Origin: Winogradskyella echinorum | Lineage (GTDB): Bacteria > Bacteroidota > Bacteroidia > Flavobacteriales > Flavobacteriaceae | Length of the DNA stretch: 64,000 nt | Reading direction: 5' to 3' | Assembly: GCF_014297365.1 (NCBI RefSeq) | Contig: NZ_JACOQD010000001.1 | Span: forward strand, 1,116,001-1,180,000 | Part shown: positions 27,194 through 36,328 of the stretch, one piece after another | How positions within the stretch are numbered: position 1 is the stretch's first letter | Layout of the letters: each line of letters begins with the position of its first letter | Notes under the pieces: generated by a model | What the model was told of the DNA's origin: nothing | The model's database searches: none | The model's input: only the letters and a program-made list of their open reading frames with translations | Program-made: the position numbers and the translations under genes

Positions 27194-28206
27194 TATTTAT
27201 TATACTTATTTAGATACCATTCTATCGTTTTTACAATACCTGTTTCAAAATTTTCATTAGCATCCCAACCTAATTCATTTTCTATTTTAGAAGCGTCAAT
27301 AGCATATCTAAAATCATGTCCTGGTCTATCCTCAACAAAAGTAATCTGTTTAGAATAAGGCATGTTTTTAGGCCTTACCTCATCTAATATACCACATATT
27401 TTATGAGCTATATATAAATTATCTCTTTCATTTTTTCCGCCAATATTATAGGTGTCGCCTGTTTTACCTTTATAATAAGCTAACTCAATACCTTTGCAAT
27501 GGTCTGCTACATAAAGCCAGTCTCTAATATTTTTTCCATCTCCGTAAATAGGAATCTCTTCATTATTAATTGCTTTTCTAATTATGGTTGGAATTAATTT
27601 TTCGTCATGTTGTTTTGGACCATAATTATTACTGCAATTAGTCGTAACGACATTCATACCATAAGTATGATAATAGCTTCTTACTATAAAATCTGATGAT
27701 GCTTTTGAAGCACTATACGGACTATTAGGTGCATAAGGAGTGTTTTCTGTAAAAAAACCCGTTTTACCGAGAGAGCCATAAACCTCATCTGTTGATATGT
27801 GATGAAATCTATTATTTTCACAACCTTCTTTGAATATAAATGGCGCATCCATCCAATAACTCTTAGCTGTATGCAGCAAATTAAAGGTTCCATATACATT
27901 AGTGTTGATAAAAGTATCTGGTGCCTTTATAGAATTATCGACATGAGACTCTGCTGCAAAATGAATAACACCAGAAAACTGATATTTTTTAAAAAGTTCA
28001 TTTACGAGTTTGTTGTCGCAAATATCACCTTTAATAAAGGTGTAGTTTTTATTTTTGGATAGTTCTTTTAAATTAGAAAGCTCACCTGCGTAGGTAAGCT
28101 TATCTAAATTTATAACTTCTGTGTTCTCATTATGTTTTAAAAAATGAATTATAAAATTAGATCCTATAAAACCTGCTCCACCAGTTATTAAAATCTTTTT
28201 ACTCAT
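27193..28206 (-). CDS. rfbB: dTDP-glucose 4,6-dehydratase
   Basis: This 337-residue SDR forms dTDP-4-keto-6-deoxyglucose, the shared intermediate of several deoxysugars. Motifs include [30 protein letters not shown], the [12 protein letters not shown] catalytic DE pair, [20 protein letters not shown] (YxxxK) and [17 protein letters not shown]. It overlaps the upstream Wzz-like gene by 8 nt, so rhamnose synthesis is coupled with the chain-length gene. Confidence 0.97.
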   Translation of the reverse strand: MSKKILITGGAGFIGSNFIIHFLKHNENTEVINLDKLTYAGELSNLKELSKNKNYTFIKGDICDNKLVNELFKKYQFSGVIHFAAESHVDNSIKAPDTFINTNVYGTFNLLHTAKSYWMDAPFIFKEGCENNRFHHISTDEVYGSLGKTGFFTENTPYAPNSPYSASKASSDFIVRSYYHTYGMNVVTTNCSNNYGPKQHDEKLIPTIIRKAINNEEIPIYGDGKNIRDWLYVADHCKGIELAYYKGKTGDTYNIGGKNERDNLYIAHKICGILDEVRPKNMPYSKQITFVEDRPGHDFRYAIDASKIENELGWDANENFETGIVKTIEWYLNKYNK

Positions 28207-29251
28207 AGTTTTTAATAAAATTGAACGCTTTCAATAATAAAAACCATAAAACGAAAAGAAGTAATGCTAAAGCAGGGAATAAAATATGGTAACGCTTCGT
28301 TATTCCTTGGTCTTTATTACCTATTCTGTCAAAGCCAGAAAGCACATCAAAATAGGTGTTTTCTTCTGCAATAGTTTGATTTAATTTATTTAGAGCCCTT
28401 CTAATTTCTTGTTCTTTTAAAAACAATTCATATTCTTTAGTGGCTGTTTTCTCTTCTTGAAGCGGTAATCCACCAGTTATATCTAATGATACTTTACTCT
28501 TTTCGGATTCGTTTTTTATAACCTCTAAATAGGTGTTTTGTATGTTTTCTAAACTTGCTAATTGCTTTAATAAATTTTCTCTTTCAATAAGAGCCATTGT
28601 GTCTCTTACTTTTTTCTTATAAACTGAATGAGGATTCACAAATGTTTTTTTAAATCCCTCTTCTAGATCTAAAAAAATATCCTTTTCATGTGCTTTTACA
28701 ATAACAGAAAATAATCTCCCAGACAATAAGTCTCTATTGTTTACAAACTCTTTATAGCTTAATTCGTCTACCAAAGAAGTATCAACAGACATAACATATT
28801 CATCATACTCTTTAAATAAATCATTTTGTGTTTCTGGTCCAGCTTCAAAATCAAAACTCACTAAGGCTTTTGCTCTAATTGTATCTATTTCAAAAATGTT
28901 TGACAATTCTTTAAGGTCACCTGAGCCAATTAATGAATTAAAGTAATCAATGTTATTTGCTAGCTGATATTTTGAATCAAAATGAGGTTTAACCACCATA
29001 TTTGAATAATACATTGGCTTTTTTGTCTTCTGCAAAATAAAACCGAGAGCGGTAGCAATCACTAAAGCAATGGCAACCAATTTAAAATGAACTACAAGTG
29101 GCTTTATGGTATAAATAATAGCAGAAAAAATAGCTTTAAAAATCTTTCCTATAAATGAAAAGAACCTTTCAAACAATTTTCCAATTGCATTAAACAACTG
29201 CCCTAAATCTACCTCTTCGCTTTGTGGTTGTTGTGGTAATTTTTCGCTCAT
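28199..29251 (-). CDS. Wzz/chain-length-determinant-like membrane protein
   Basis: This 350-residue protein has a cytoplasmic N-terminus with an amphipathic stretch, a transmembrane helix at about residues 55-72 (FKLVAIALVIATALGFIL), a long helical periplasmic domain including a coiled coil, and a second transmembrane helix near residues 328-345. This two-helix layout and the position at the head of an O-antigen locus match Wzz-type polysaccharide co-polymerases, which set glycan chain length. There is no C-terminal tyrosine kinase domain. Sequence resemblance to classical Wzz is weak by eye, so the exact subfamily is uncertain. It overlaps rfbB by 8 nt. Confidence 0.75.
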   Translation of the reverse strand: MSEKLPQQPQSEEVDLGQLFNAIGKLFERFFSFIGKIFKAIFSAIIYTIKPLVVHFKLVAIALVIATALGFILQKTKKPMYYSNMVVKPHFDSKYQLANNIDYFNSLIGSGDLKELSNIFEIDTIRAKALVSFDFEAGPETQNDLFKEYDEYVMSVDTSLVDELSYKEFVNNRDLLSGRLFSVIVKAHEKDIFLDLEEGFKKTFVNPHSVYKKKVRDTMALIERENLLKQLASLENIQNTYLEVIKNESEKSKVSLDITGGLPLQEEKTATKEYELFLKEQEIRRALNKLNQTIAEENTYFDVLSGFDRIGNKDQGITKRYHILFPALALLLFVLWFLLLKAFNFIKNYE

Positions 29252-29255
29252 ATAT

Positions 29256-30947
29256 TTATGAATTAAATATTTGTTCTAGTATTTTCTTGGTTATAACATA
29301 AGTTGGTTTAACACCAGATGTACCTAAACCTCCAGAGGCTAAAGTACTCCCTGTTTCTAGCGGGTTATCACTTGCATAATAAGCGTACCTTACCTTTACA
29401 TCTTCATTAATACTTCCTCTTACTTTAGAAGCCGCTTGTATAGCTTTTTGGTAGTGTGCACCTTCCATTTCTAAGCCAATTACATTCCATGTTGAGTTTT
29501 TAAAGAATTTTAAAATCTCTTTATTTTGAAGTGATGTTCCTAAAACAGTAACCATGGTACCTTCAAAAACATCAACTCCACAATCTAATAAATCATTTTT
29601 ACTCAACTCATTTTTAAATGGATAGTTATCAGCTGTACCTTCAAATATATGCGCAGACGGAATCATAACATCTCCTTTACCTCCTTGCAAAATACCTGCT
29701 TTTCCCATAATTGAAATAGACTTAACATCTAAGTGAACTTGCTTCCCTCCAACTTTTATTGGTTTTAAAAACTCATCTAAAGTTTCATAGGCTTGTTCAC
29801 CAAAAGCATAATCCATAACAAAGATAACTGCTTTATTAGACTTTTCTTCTTCAAGATATTTGAATCCCGATTTAGAAAAATCAATCTTATCTGTGTCAAA
29901 AATCTGAACATCGATGTTGGTTCCTGAGTTGTCTTTAATGTATAGCATTCCGTTTTGCAACGCAGATTTCTCTACTTTATTGCGCAAAGCCGCATTTTTT
30001 GAGTCGCTTAATGTTTCATAAACCTCAAAAATATCTTTTTTAGCTTCAGATGCTTTAAGTACTCCTTTAGCAAATAGAGAGTTCATAACGCTATGCATAT
30101 TGGCACTAATTATATGAATAGGTCGTTCTAATAAATCATTACTATGTAATACTGATTTTATGCGATCTGCCCATATTTCTCCATGGATGTGATGACCTAA
30201 TCGTTCTCTAAGTACAGGACTAAATGTTATCGTTCTTTTGTTATTATTAATGGTTTCCTCTATAGCGAGCTTACCTAACCAATAGACAATGTGTAATAAT
30301 CGCTCTGGTTGGTTTTCAGTAGCAAATTTAGGATAAGCTTCTGTTAACTCATTAAAAGTTCTGCCCAATATATTCGCTGTATGTGTAATAGCAATTTCAC
30401 GTTCTTTCTGCGTAAGTTTCTTACCAGAGCTTACAGCATTTTCTAACTTCTTCCAATCTCTTACTGTTGATCCATCTTCATCAATAATAACACGTTTGCT
30501 AATTTTATGAGACTCAACAAACAAAAACGTTAAATGCGTAAGTATATCATAGATTTCTGAGCGTCCTCGAGTTATCTCAATATTCATTTGCTCGTCATCT
30601 ATACGATAACAATTTCGTCTTCGTTTAGGTGGTATTATAGCTTTAAAATGCGAATTTGCATAACCTTCATCACTTGTAAGGTTAATAAAAGTACATTCTT
30701 CTATACCTTGAGGTAATCGGTCTATTACATATAATAAACCCTCTAGTTCCGCTTTTTCTTCTCCGATGGAACCATAAATTTCTGGACGTAGTAGAAGTAA
30801 TGCCTCTCTTAACGTTTCGCCAGAAACACCCATTGGTTTATAGAATCCACGATTAAAGAGATGACGCATAGTAATATACATACGCTCTATGGCACTCGAA
30901 CTTTCTTGAGCTCTTGTTCTTTCGTGTTTTTTCTTAGTTGTATCCAT
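29256..30947 (-). CDS. DUF6909 family protein with nucleoside phosphorylase-like C-terminus
   Basis: This 563-residue cytosolic protein without signal peptide or membrane helix is recognised as the Bacteroidota DUF6909 family from its N-terminal SAIERMYITMRHLFNRGFY region. The C-terminal 190 residues contain SIMGKAGILQGGKGDVMIP, VIGLEMEGAHYQKA and YYASDNPLETG. In order and spacing these resemble the glycine/GDV strand, the ribose-binding MEGA glutamate and the base-side S-D motif of purine nucleoside phosphorylase and nucleosidase enzymes. I infer a PNP-like fold; the activity is unproven. It lies 4 nt upstream of the Wzz-like gene and downstream of a GH3-family gene. Confidence 0.75.
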   Translation of the reverse strand: MDTTKKKHERTRAQESSSAIERMYITMRHLFNRGFYKPMGVSGETLREALLLLRPEIYGSIGEEKAELEGLLYVIDRLPQGIEECTFINLTSDEGYANSHFKAIIPPKRRRNCYRIDDEQMNIEITRGRSEIYDILTHLTFLFVESHKISKRVIIDEDGSTVRDWKKLENAVSSGKKLTQKEREIAITHTANILGRTFNELTEAYPKFATENQPERLLHIVYWLGKLAIEETINNNKRTITFSPVLRERLGHHIHGEIWADRIKSVLHSNDLLERPIHIISANMHSVMNSLFAKGVLKASEAKKDIFEVYETLSDSKNAALRNKVEKSALQNGMLYIKDNSGTNIDVQIFDTDKIDFSKSGFKYLEEEKSNKAVIFVMDYAFGEQAYETLDEFLKPIKVGGKQVHLDVKSISIMGKAGILQGGKGDVMIPSAHIFEGTADNYPFKNELSKNDLLDCGVDVFEGTMVTVLGTSLQNKEILKFFKNSTWNVIGLEMEGAHYQKAIQAASKVRGSINEDVKVRYAYYASDNPLETGSTLASGGLGTSGVKPTYVITKKILEQIFNS

Positions 30948-30973
30948 ACTTTATTTTAACCTACTAATATAGG

Positions 30974-32476
30974 CTATTTTGTTAAATGCAATTGCCATAT
31001 AGTATCAGCAATTTTTCTATCATTTGATAATCTTGGTATTTTATTTTGCCCTCCTAACTTTCCTATAGATTTCATGTATGTTTGAAAACCATCTTTTTTG
31101 ATTTTAGTAATTTTTAAAGGCTGTAATACCTTACCTGTAATCAAATCAAAATAATAACTGTTTTGTTGCTGTAGTGATGTTTCTAAATTTTTAATAAAGT
31201 CTTTTTCATTTTTAGGTTCATTTTCAAACTCTATTAGCCACTCATGGTATGGTAAGCCTTCTTCGGGATTAATTTGAGGTGCAACTGTAAATTCATTTAC
31301 CGAAATTGAAGTGTTTTCTGTAGCTTCTTTTAAAGCTTGTTCAACTTCTTTTCCTATAACATGTTCCCCAAATGCTGAAATAAAATGTTTTATCCTTCCA
31401 CTCACAATAACTCTATAAGGTTTTAAGGATGTAAACTCTACTGTATCTCCAATATTATATGCCCAAAGACCAGCTGTTGTAGATATTATCATTACATAAT
31501 TAACACCTAACTCTACATCTGCAATAGTGATGCGTTCTGGGTTTTCGTTAAAGAAATCATCTGCCTTTACAAACTCGTAAAAAATACCAGAATTAAGTTG
31601 AAGTAACATCCCTTTTTCATCTTGCTTATCTTGAAATGCAAAAAAGCCCTCACTTGCAGGATACAGTTCTATACTATCAACTTTTCTTCCAATTAAGTTT
31701 TCAAATTTAGCACGATAAGGCTCGTAATTGACACCTCCAAAAATGAATAAATTGAAATTTTTAAAAATATCACCAACCTTTTTATTCTTCTTTTCAATAA
31801 GTTTTTCAAAATACATTTGTACCCAAGATGGTATTCCAGAAATGATACTCATGTCTTCGTTTATTGTTTCTTCAACAATAGCCTCTACTTTAGTTTCCCA
31901 ATCGTCAATGCAATTAGTTTTTAAACTAGGCATTCTATTTTTTTGGAGATATTTAGGTACATAATGTGCCACAATACCAGATAAACGCCCAAGTTTAATT
32001 CCGTTTTTTTCTTCGAGAATTGGACTTCCTTGAAGAAAAATCATTTTACCATCTACAAATTTTGAATTGCCTGTTTCATGTATGTACATTAAAATAGCAT
32101 TTCGTGCCGCTTCTACGTGCGTTGGCATACTCTCTTTAGTAATTGGTATATATTTAGCGCCAGAGGTTGTGCCAGATGTTTTAGCAAAGTAAATAGGCTT
32201 GCCTTTCCAAAGGATATCTTCTTCACCTTTAACAACACGTTCTACATAGGGTCTTAACGCTTCGTAATCTCTTATAGGAACTTTAGGTTTAAAATCTTGA
32301 TAAGTTTTAATTGAGTTGAATTGATGATCTTTTCCAAATGCAGTATACTTGGCATCAGCAATAAGGTTATTAAACACCTTTAGCTGTGTTTCTGCGGGTT
32401 TAGAAGCCCATTTTTTAATGCGCTTAGCAATATATTTGGCAAACGGTTTTGAAAGTGCTGCTTTAACTGATGGCAT
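30974..32476 (-). CDS. GH3 auxin-responsive promoter family protein (acyl-adenylating)
   Basis: This 500-residue member of the GH3 branch of adenylate-forming enzymes has the phosphate-binding loop YFAKTSGTTSGAKYIPIT (about residues 103-120), the FGGVNYEPYRAKF and ELYPASEGFFAF motifs in the middle, and WAYNIGDTVEFTSL followed by RIKHFISAFGEHV. In plants GH3 proteins join amino acids to hormones through an acyl-AMP. Bacterial members are uncharacterised but common in Bacteroidota, where they accept unknown carboxylates. Its start overlaps the M23 peptidase stop by 1 nt, and DUF6909 follows 26 nt later. Confidence 0.9.
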   Translation of the reverse strand: MPSVKAALSKPFAKYIAKRIKKWASKPAETQLKVFNNLIADAKYTAFGKDHQFNSIKTYQDFKPKVPIRDYEALRPYVERVVKGEEDILWKGKPIYFAKTSGTTSGAKYIPITKESMPTHVEAARNAILMYIHETGNSKFVDGKMIFLQGSPILEEKNGIKLGRLSGIVAHYVPKYLQKNRMPSLKTNCIDDWETKVEAIVEETINEDMSIISGIPSWVQMYFEKLIEKKNKKVGDIFKNFNLFIFGGVNYEPYRAKFENLIGRKVDSIELYPASEGFFAFQDKQDEKGMLLQLNSGIFYEFVKADDFFNENPERITIADVELGVNYVMIISTTAGLWAYNIGDTVEFTSLKPYRVIVSGRIKHFISAFGEHVIGKEVEQALKEATENTSISVNEFTVAPQINPEEGLPYHEWLIEFENEPKNEKDFIKNLETSLQQQNSYYFDLITGKVLQPLKITKIKKDGFQTYMKSIGKLGGQNKIPRLSNDRKIADTIWQLHLTK

Positions 32477-33345
32477 TACTGAAAATCAATAAAATTAGTT
32501 GGGTTTACTGGATAACCTTTACTCCAAAGTTCAAAATGTAAATGCGGCCCTGTACTTAATTCTCCTGAATTGCCAGACATAGCTATAACCTCTCCTGCTT
32601 TTACTAAATCACCTTGAGCTTTTGTAATTGCCGAGTTATGCTTGTAAACAGAAATCAATTCCTGGTTGTGTTCCATAATGACAACATAACCTGTTTCGAC
32701 TGTCCATTCTGCAAAGATTACTGTACCATCTGCAGTTGCTTTTACAGGTGTATCTGCAGCAACAACCACATCAACGGCATAATGCTTTTCTTCTAAATTA
32801 TATCCTTCTGAAATTGTACCGTTAACTGGTGGAAAAAGCACGTAATTAGATTGATCACCAGAAGATTCAAATAAATTGTATTTATCTTCCTTATCTACTT
32901 TTTCCCTTAGCAAAGAATCTTCTTTATTTGTGGGAACGCGTAAAACATCAACATCATTTTTTGCGGCTTGTAAAATTGAATCTCTGTTAAATTCTAAAGA
33001 AGCAACATCTCCCGTTAGTACCTTTCTTATAGAAGCATAGTATTTTTTGTTTAACTCTAGTTCGTTAACAAGAGAGTCAGTTTTATAATTTAATAATGTT
33101 GCTTGCTTTTTTAACTTCGTTGAAGAGTATCCTGGTATATATTCTCTTAACGGAGTAAAAGCAATTAGTAAAATGGTAAAGAAAACAAGCGATATTGCAG
33201 AAAGTGATGTAAGAATAAACACATTAAGACGTGTTAGCTTAATAGCAAAACGTTCTTCAAAAGTATCCTCGTTTAGAATTACCAAACGGTACTTGTGAAG
33301 TAGTTTTTTTGTGAATTTTTTCTCTTTTACTTTCTTTTTTGCCAT
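32476..33345 (-). CDS. M23 family metallopeptidase (membrane-anchored)
   Basis: This 289-residue protein has a basic cytoplasmic N-terminus, one transmembrane anchor (about residues 45-65), a coiled-coil stem, and a periplasmic LytM domain. The zinc-site motifs are HYAVDVVV (HxxxD) and the terminal GPHLHFELW (HxH), both intact, so the peptidase is probably active on peptidoglycan cross-links. It is the first gene of the minus-strand series leading through GH3 and DUF6909 into the polysaccharide locus. A TAATTTTG element (33358 to 33351) ends only 5 nt before the ATG. Confidence 0.92.
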   Translation of the reverse strand: MAKKKVKEKKFTKKLLHKYRLVILNEDTFEERFAIKLTRLNVFILTSLSAISLVFFTILLIAFTPLREYIPGYSSTKLKKQATLLNYKTDSLVNELELNKKYYASIRKVLTGDVASLEFNRDSILQAAKNDVDVLRVPTNKEDSLLREKVDKEDKYNLFESSGDQSNYVLFPPVNGTISEGYNLEEKHYAVDVVVAADTPVKATADGTVIFAEWTVETGYVVIMEHNQELISVYKHNSAITKAQGDLVKAGEVIAMSGNSGELSTGPHLHFELWSKGYPVNPTNFIDFQ

Positions 33346-33350
33346 TAAAA

Positions 33351-33358
33351 CAAAATTA
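33351..33358 (-). promoter_or_regulatory. Minus-7 element of the M23 peptidase gene
   Basis: The minus strand reads TAATTTTG, matching TAnnTTTG, with 5 nt between its last base and the ATG. If used, the transcript would begin at or next to the start codon (leaderless). Confidence 0.4.
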
Positions 33359-33432
33359 GTTAAAATAGTGAAATAGCACTATGATAAAGTCTTAAAGTTG
33401 ACTAAACAACGCTTTTATTAAACTATAATTAC

Positions 33433-33440
33433 TAACTTTG
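33433..33440 (+). promoter_or_regulatory. Minus-7 element of tatA
   Basis: TAACTTTG, a perfect TAnnTTTG match, ends 18 nt before the chosen tatA ATG at 33459. The upstream alternative start at 33438 would fall inside the element. Confidence 0.55.
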
Positions 33441-33458
33441 CGGTCTAAATTAAAAGTT

Positions 33459-33641
33459 ATGAGTTTAAATATTATACCATTGGCAATTGGAGCGCCTCAG
33501 ATAATTCTTATTGTGGTTGTTGTTTTATTACTCTTTGGAGGTAAAAAAATTCCTGAATTAATGAGAGGGTTAGGTAGCGGAATTAAGGAATTTAAAGATG
33601 CTAGTAAAGATGAAAAAACAAATACTAAAGAAAGCGAGTAA
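33459..33641 (+). CDS. tatA: Sec-independent translocase subunit TatA/TatE
   Basis: This 60-residue protein has a short periplasmic N-terminus, one transmembrane helix ([20 protein letters not shown]), the conserved [14 protein letters not shown] hinge with the phenylalanine-glycine pair, and a charged amphipathic tail. This is the full TatA layout in a short Bacteroidota form. TatA oligomers form the passage for folded proteins carrying twin-arginine signals. ATG 33459 was chosen since it follows the promoter element and removes an unlikely seven-residue basic extension. No tatC is adjacent. A bidirectional terminator follows at 33662-33694. Confidence 0.93.
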   Translation: MSLNIIPLAIGAPQIILIVVVVLLLFGGKKIPELMRGLGSGIKEFKDASKDEKTNTKESE

Positions 33642-33661
33642 AGTATTTTTAAAAAAACATA

Positions 33662-33694
33662 AAAAAAGCCAACTTTTAAAAAGTTGGCTTTTTT
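33662..33694. terminator. Bidirectional terminator between tatA and the DUF4837 gene
   Basis: The stem is AAAAAAGCCAACTTTT (33662-33677) pairing with AAAAGTTGGCTTTTTT (33679-33694), flanked by A and T runs so it can work for both convergent genes. Confidence 0.85.
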
Positions 33695-33695
33695 G

Positions 33696-34673
33696 TTATT
33701 TTATAGTTATCGATTTAATCATCGCTTCTAGTTCAAAAACATGATCTCGTTTATCTAAGGATGGTGCATAAACATAACCATCTGCAACCAAATAACGGTT
33801 GTTTATTTTGTCTTCTATAGCATAGGTTATAAAAGGTCCACCCATAGTATAACCCTTCATTTCCCATAAACCTCTTACTTCGTAAGCTGGTTTATTATCT
33901 ATAATTGTTTTAAACATAGATGGAGCGTAAGCATCTTCAACCGCCATATAAATACCGTCTTCACCAGGGATTTTAGTTTTAGTAATTTGGTTTCTCATTT
34001 TTACAATATCCACAACCGTACTATCTCCTTTAGAGATGGTTTCTATTGGTACTTCATAAAGCATTAAGTCTATTGTTTTAGAGTTGTTAAAGTTTTTTCT
34101 AATCCAGAAAAAATTATCTTCTGCTTTACTCACCTTGTATGCTGAAGCTATATCTATTGTTATACCTAACTTATTTTCCACAGCCTCATCAGCTAATAAA
34201 GATTTATTAATAAGTCTTAGTTTTTCTTGTACCTCTTCTTTGTTAAAAGCGTCTATTATCTTCGCTTTATTCTCTTTTAATTGAGCAATAATATCTTGAT
34301 TTGTTTTACCCGAAATCACTGCAACCGTTTGCGGTTTTGCTAAAACGTCATTTACAATTTTAGTAGAGGCTTCCGTTTCTCCTTTTTCAATTTTAAGTAC
34401 AATTCTATTTCGTGCAGCAAAGCCATCAAATACTTGAGGCGGAATTTGTTTCATGTTAAACATGGGCTCATTTGTAGGTAAACCATTTATTGGAGCCGCA
34501 AATATGTTTCTGATATTTTCGCCAACACTGTCTTCCCATAGAATATTATCAACGACAACAGAAATAGTGTTAAGATTTCCGCTTGATGCAGGTAAATACA
34601 ATTTACTGTCATCTTTTTTGTCGCCGCAGGCCAGTAACAATACACAAAATAAAATAGAATATAAAGCTCTCAT
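33696..34673 (-). CDS. DUF4837 family lipoprotein
   Basis: This 325-residue protein has a lipoprotein signal peptide: hydrophobic ALYSILFCVLLLA followed by the lipobox cysteine in LLACGDKK (Cys 16). The mature part has alternating strands and helices, with the DNFFWIRKN and ALYEVP-like segment (LMLYEVPIETI) typical of DUF4837, a family confined to Bacteroidota. The GLWEMKGYTMGGPFITYAI motif near residue 270 is highly characteristic. It is probably anchored in the envelope; the role is unknown. It lies 24 nt downstream of the MltD-like gene, which suggests a shared transcript. Confidence 0.87.
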   Translation of the reverse strand: MRALYSILFCVLLLACGDKKDDSKLYLPASSGNLNTISVVVDNILWEDSVGENIRNIFAAPINGLPTNEPMFNMKQIPPQVFDGFAARNRIVLKIEKGETEASTKIVNDVLAKPQTVAVISGKTNQDIIAQLKENKAKIIDAFNKEEVQEKLRLINKSLLADEAVENKLGITIDIASAYKVSKAEDNFFWIRKNFNNSKTIDLMLYEVPIETISKGDSTVVDIVKMRNQITKTKIPGEDGIYMAVEDAYAPSMFKTIIDNKPAYEVRGLWEMKGYTMGGPFITYAIEDKINNRYLVADGYVYAPSLDKRDHVFELEAMIKSITIK

Positions 34674-34697
34674 AAGTTTAGATTTTTGTTGGTTTAA

Positions 34698-36254
34698 CTA
34701 TTTAGAAACAACTAATGTCATTCCTATTTTGAGTTTGTTACCACTAATATCGTTCCAATCTTTAATATTTTGAACAGAAACTCCAGAAAATTTTTGAGCT
34801 ATGGTCCAAAGTGAATCTCCAGATTTTACCTTATAGGTTTGTCTTCCCTCTGTGTTTACTACCTTTTTTGGAGGTTTTGAAGGATTAGATACTCCTCTGT
34901 TTCTAGGATAAACTGTAAGGCGTTGACCAATCTTTAAGTTATTACTCCTTAAGCCATTCCATTGTTTTAGTTGACTTACTCTTACTCCATATTTTCTAGC
35001 AATTTTACCTAAGTAATCTCCTTCTCTAACACGATATCTAATTTTAGTATCATTTTTAAAAAGTTGCGGCAAAGGTTTTTCACGTTGGTTAAATTCTGCT
35101 TTGGCATAAGCATATATCTTTTCTTCATTGGTTGTAAAAACTCCAACGGCTTCTCTAGGCAATCTTAACACATAAGTTCGCCCTTCTATTTTAGGAATAA
35201 TATCTAATTTATACGCTGGATTAAGAAATTGCAACTCCTCAATCTTTACTCCTGTAGTTTCAGCCACATGGTCTAATGAAATCATTTGTTTTACATGTAC
35301 CGTATCTGTTTGTATATGTTGAAACATTGGACGTTCTGGTTTAAAACCGTGCTCTTCTGCATACTCAAAAATATACATGGTTGCTAAAAATGCTGGCACA
35401 TAACCTGCAGTTTCTCTTGGTAAGTTCTGTCGGATATTCCAATAGTTTTTGTAACCGCCAGAACGCCTTATGGCTTTATTTACATTTCCAGGACCAGAAT
35501 TATATGCGGCTAATGCCAAATCCCAATCCCCAAAAATTTTATATAATCTACCTAAGTACTGTGCTGCAGCTGTTGTAGATCTTATTGGGTCGCTACGATC
35601 ATCAACATAACTGCTTACCTGTAAATCGTGCTCTTTTCCTGTACCATACATAAATTGCCATAGACCAGTGGCTCCAACACGAGAACGTGCTCTTGGTTTT
35701 AATGCCGACTCTACAATGGCGAGATATTTCATCTCTAAAGGAATATTGTAGTTATCAAATTCCTGCTCAAACATTGGAAAATAAAAATGGCTAAGTCCCA
35801 TCAATTTTTCTAAAGAACCTCTTCTATGTTTAAGATAACTTTTTATAACACTTTCTAAAGAAGTATTGTATTCTACATTAAAAGGTGTGCGAGCATTAAG
35901 ACGTTCTAACCTTGCTTTTAAGGTATCTGATGATAATTCTGGATAATAAACAGGATCGTATTTAAGCTCTGTTACCGATTTGTAAATAGTATCGAAAAGG
36001 GAATTACTATAAAGCTCTTCTAACCATTTTTCGTCTAGCTCCGAGGCTTGAGGTAAATCTTTTAACGCTTTAATGCCTAATGTATCTACAATGGGTGGAA
36101 TACTTTTTTTCGAATTAAAAAGCTTACCATCAATTACAGAATCCTTATTAATTACTACGACAGATTGATTGGCAATACTATCTGTTTTGGTTTGAGAAAA
36201 CCCAATAAACACAAATATGCTTAGGTAAACCGATAAAACTGTTTTTAAGGTCAT
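34698..36254 (-). CDS. MltD-like lytic transglycosylase with two LysM domains
   Basis: This 518-residue secreted protein has a signal peptide (ending near SQT, residue 22). Its SLT domain (about residues 165-300) carries the catalytic Glu in AIVESALKPRARSRVGATGLWQF and the AYNSGPGNVNKAI motif, and two C-terminal LysM domains begin at YRVREGDYLGKIA and YKVKSGDSLWTIA. It cleaves glycan strands of peptidoglycan non-hydrolytically, with the LysM units holding the wall. The arrangement matches MltD. It is followed by the DUF4837 lipoprotein gene. Confidence 0.94.
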   Translation of the reverse strand: MTLKTVLSVYLSIFVFIGFSQTKTDSIANQSVVVINKDSVIDGKLFNSKKSIPPIVDTLGIKALKDLPQASELDEKWLEELYSNSLFDTIYKSVTELKYDPVYYPELSSDTLKARLERLNARTPFNVEYNTSLESVIKSYLKHRRGSLEKLMGLSHFYFPMFEQEFDNYNIPLEMKYLAIVESALKPRARSRVGATGLWQFMYGTGKEHDLQVSSYVDDRSDPIRSTTAAAQYLGRLYKIFGDWDLALAAYNSGPGNVNKAIRRSGGYKNYWNIRQNLPRETAGYVPAFLATMYIFEYAEEHGFKPERPMFQHIQTDTVHVKQMISLDHVAETTGVKIEELQFLNPAYKLDIIPKIEGRTYVLRLPREAVGVFTTNEEKIYAYAKAEFNQREKPLPQLFKNDTKIRYRVREGDYLGKIARKYGVRVSQLKQWNGLRSNNLKIGQRLTVYPRNRGVSNPSKPPKKVVNTEGRQTYKVKSGDSLWTIAQKFSGVSVQNIKDWNDISGNKLKIGMTLVVSK

Positions 36255-36328
36255 AGTATAAAAAATTCATTTTTATTATTCAACGTTAATGAAACGCTGG
36301 AATCGCTAAAAATAGTATTTTTTTGCTA

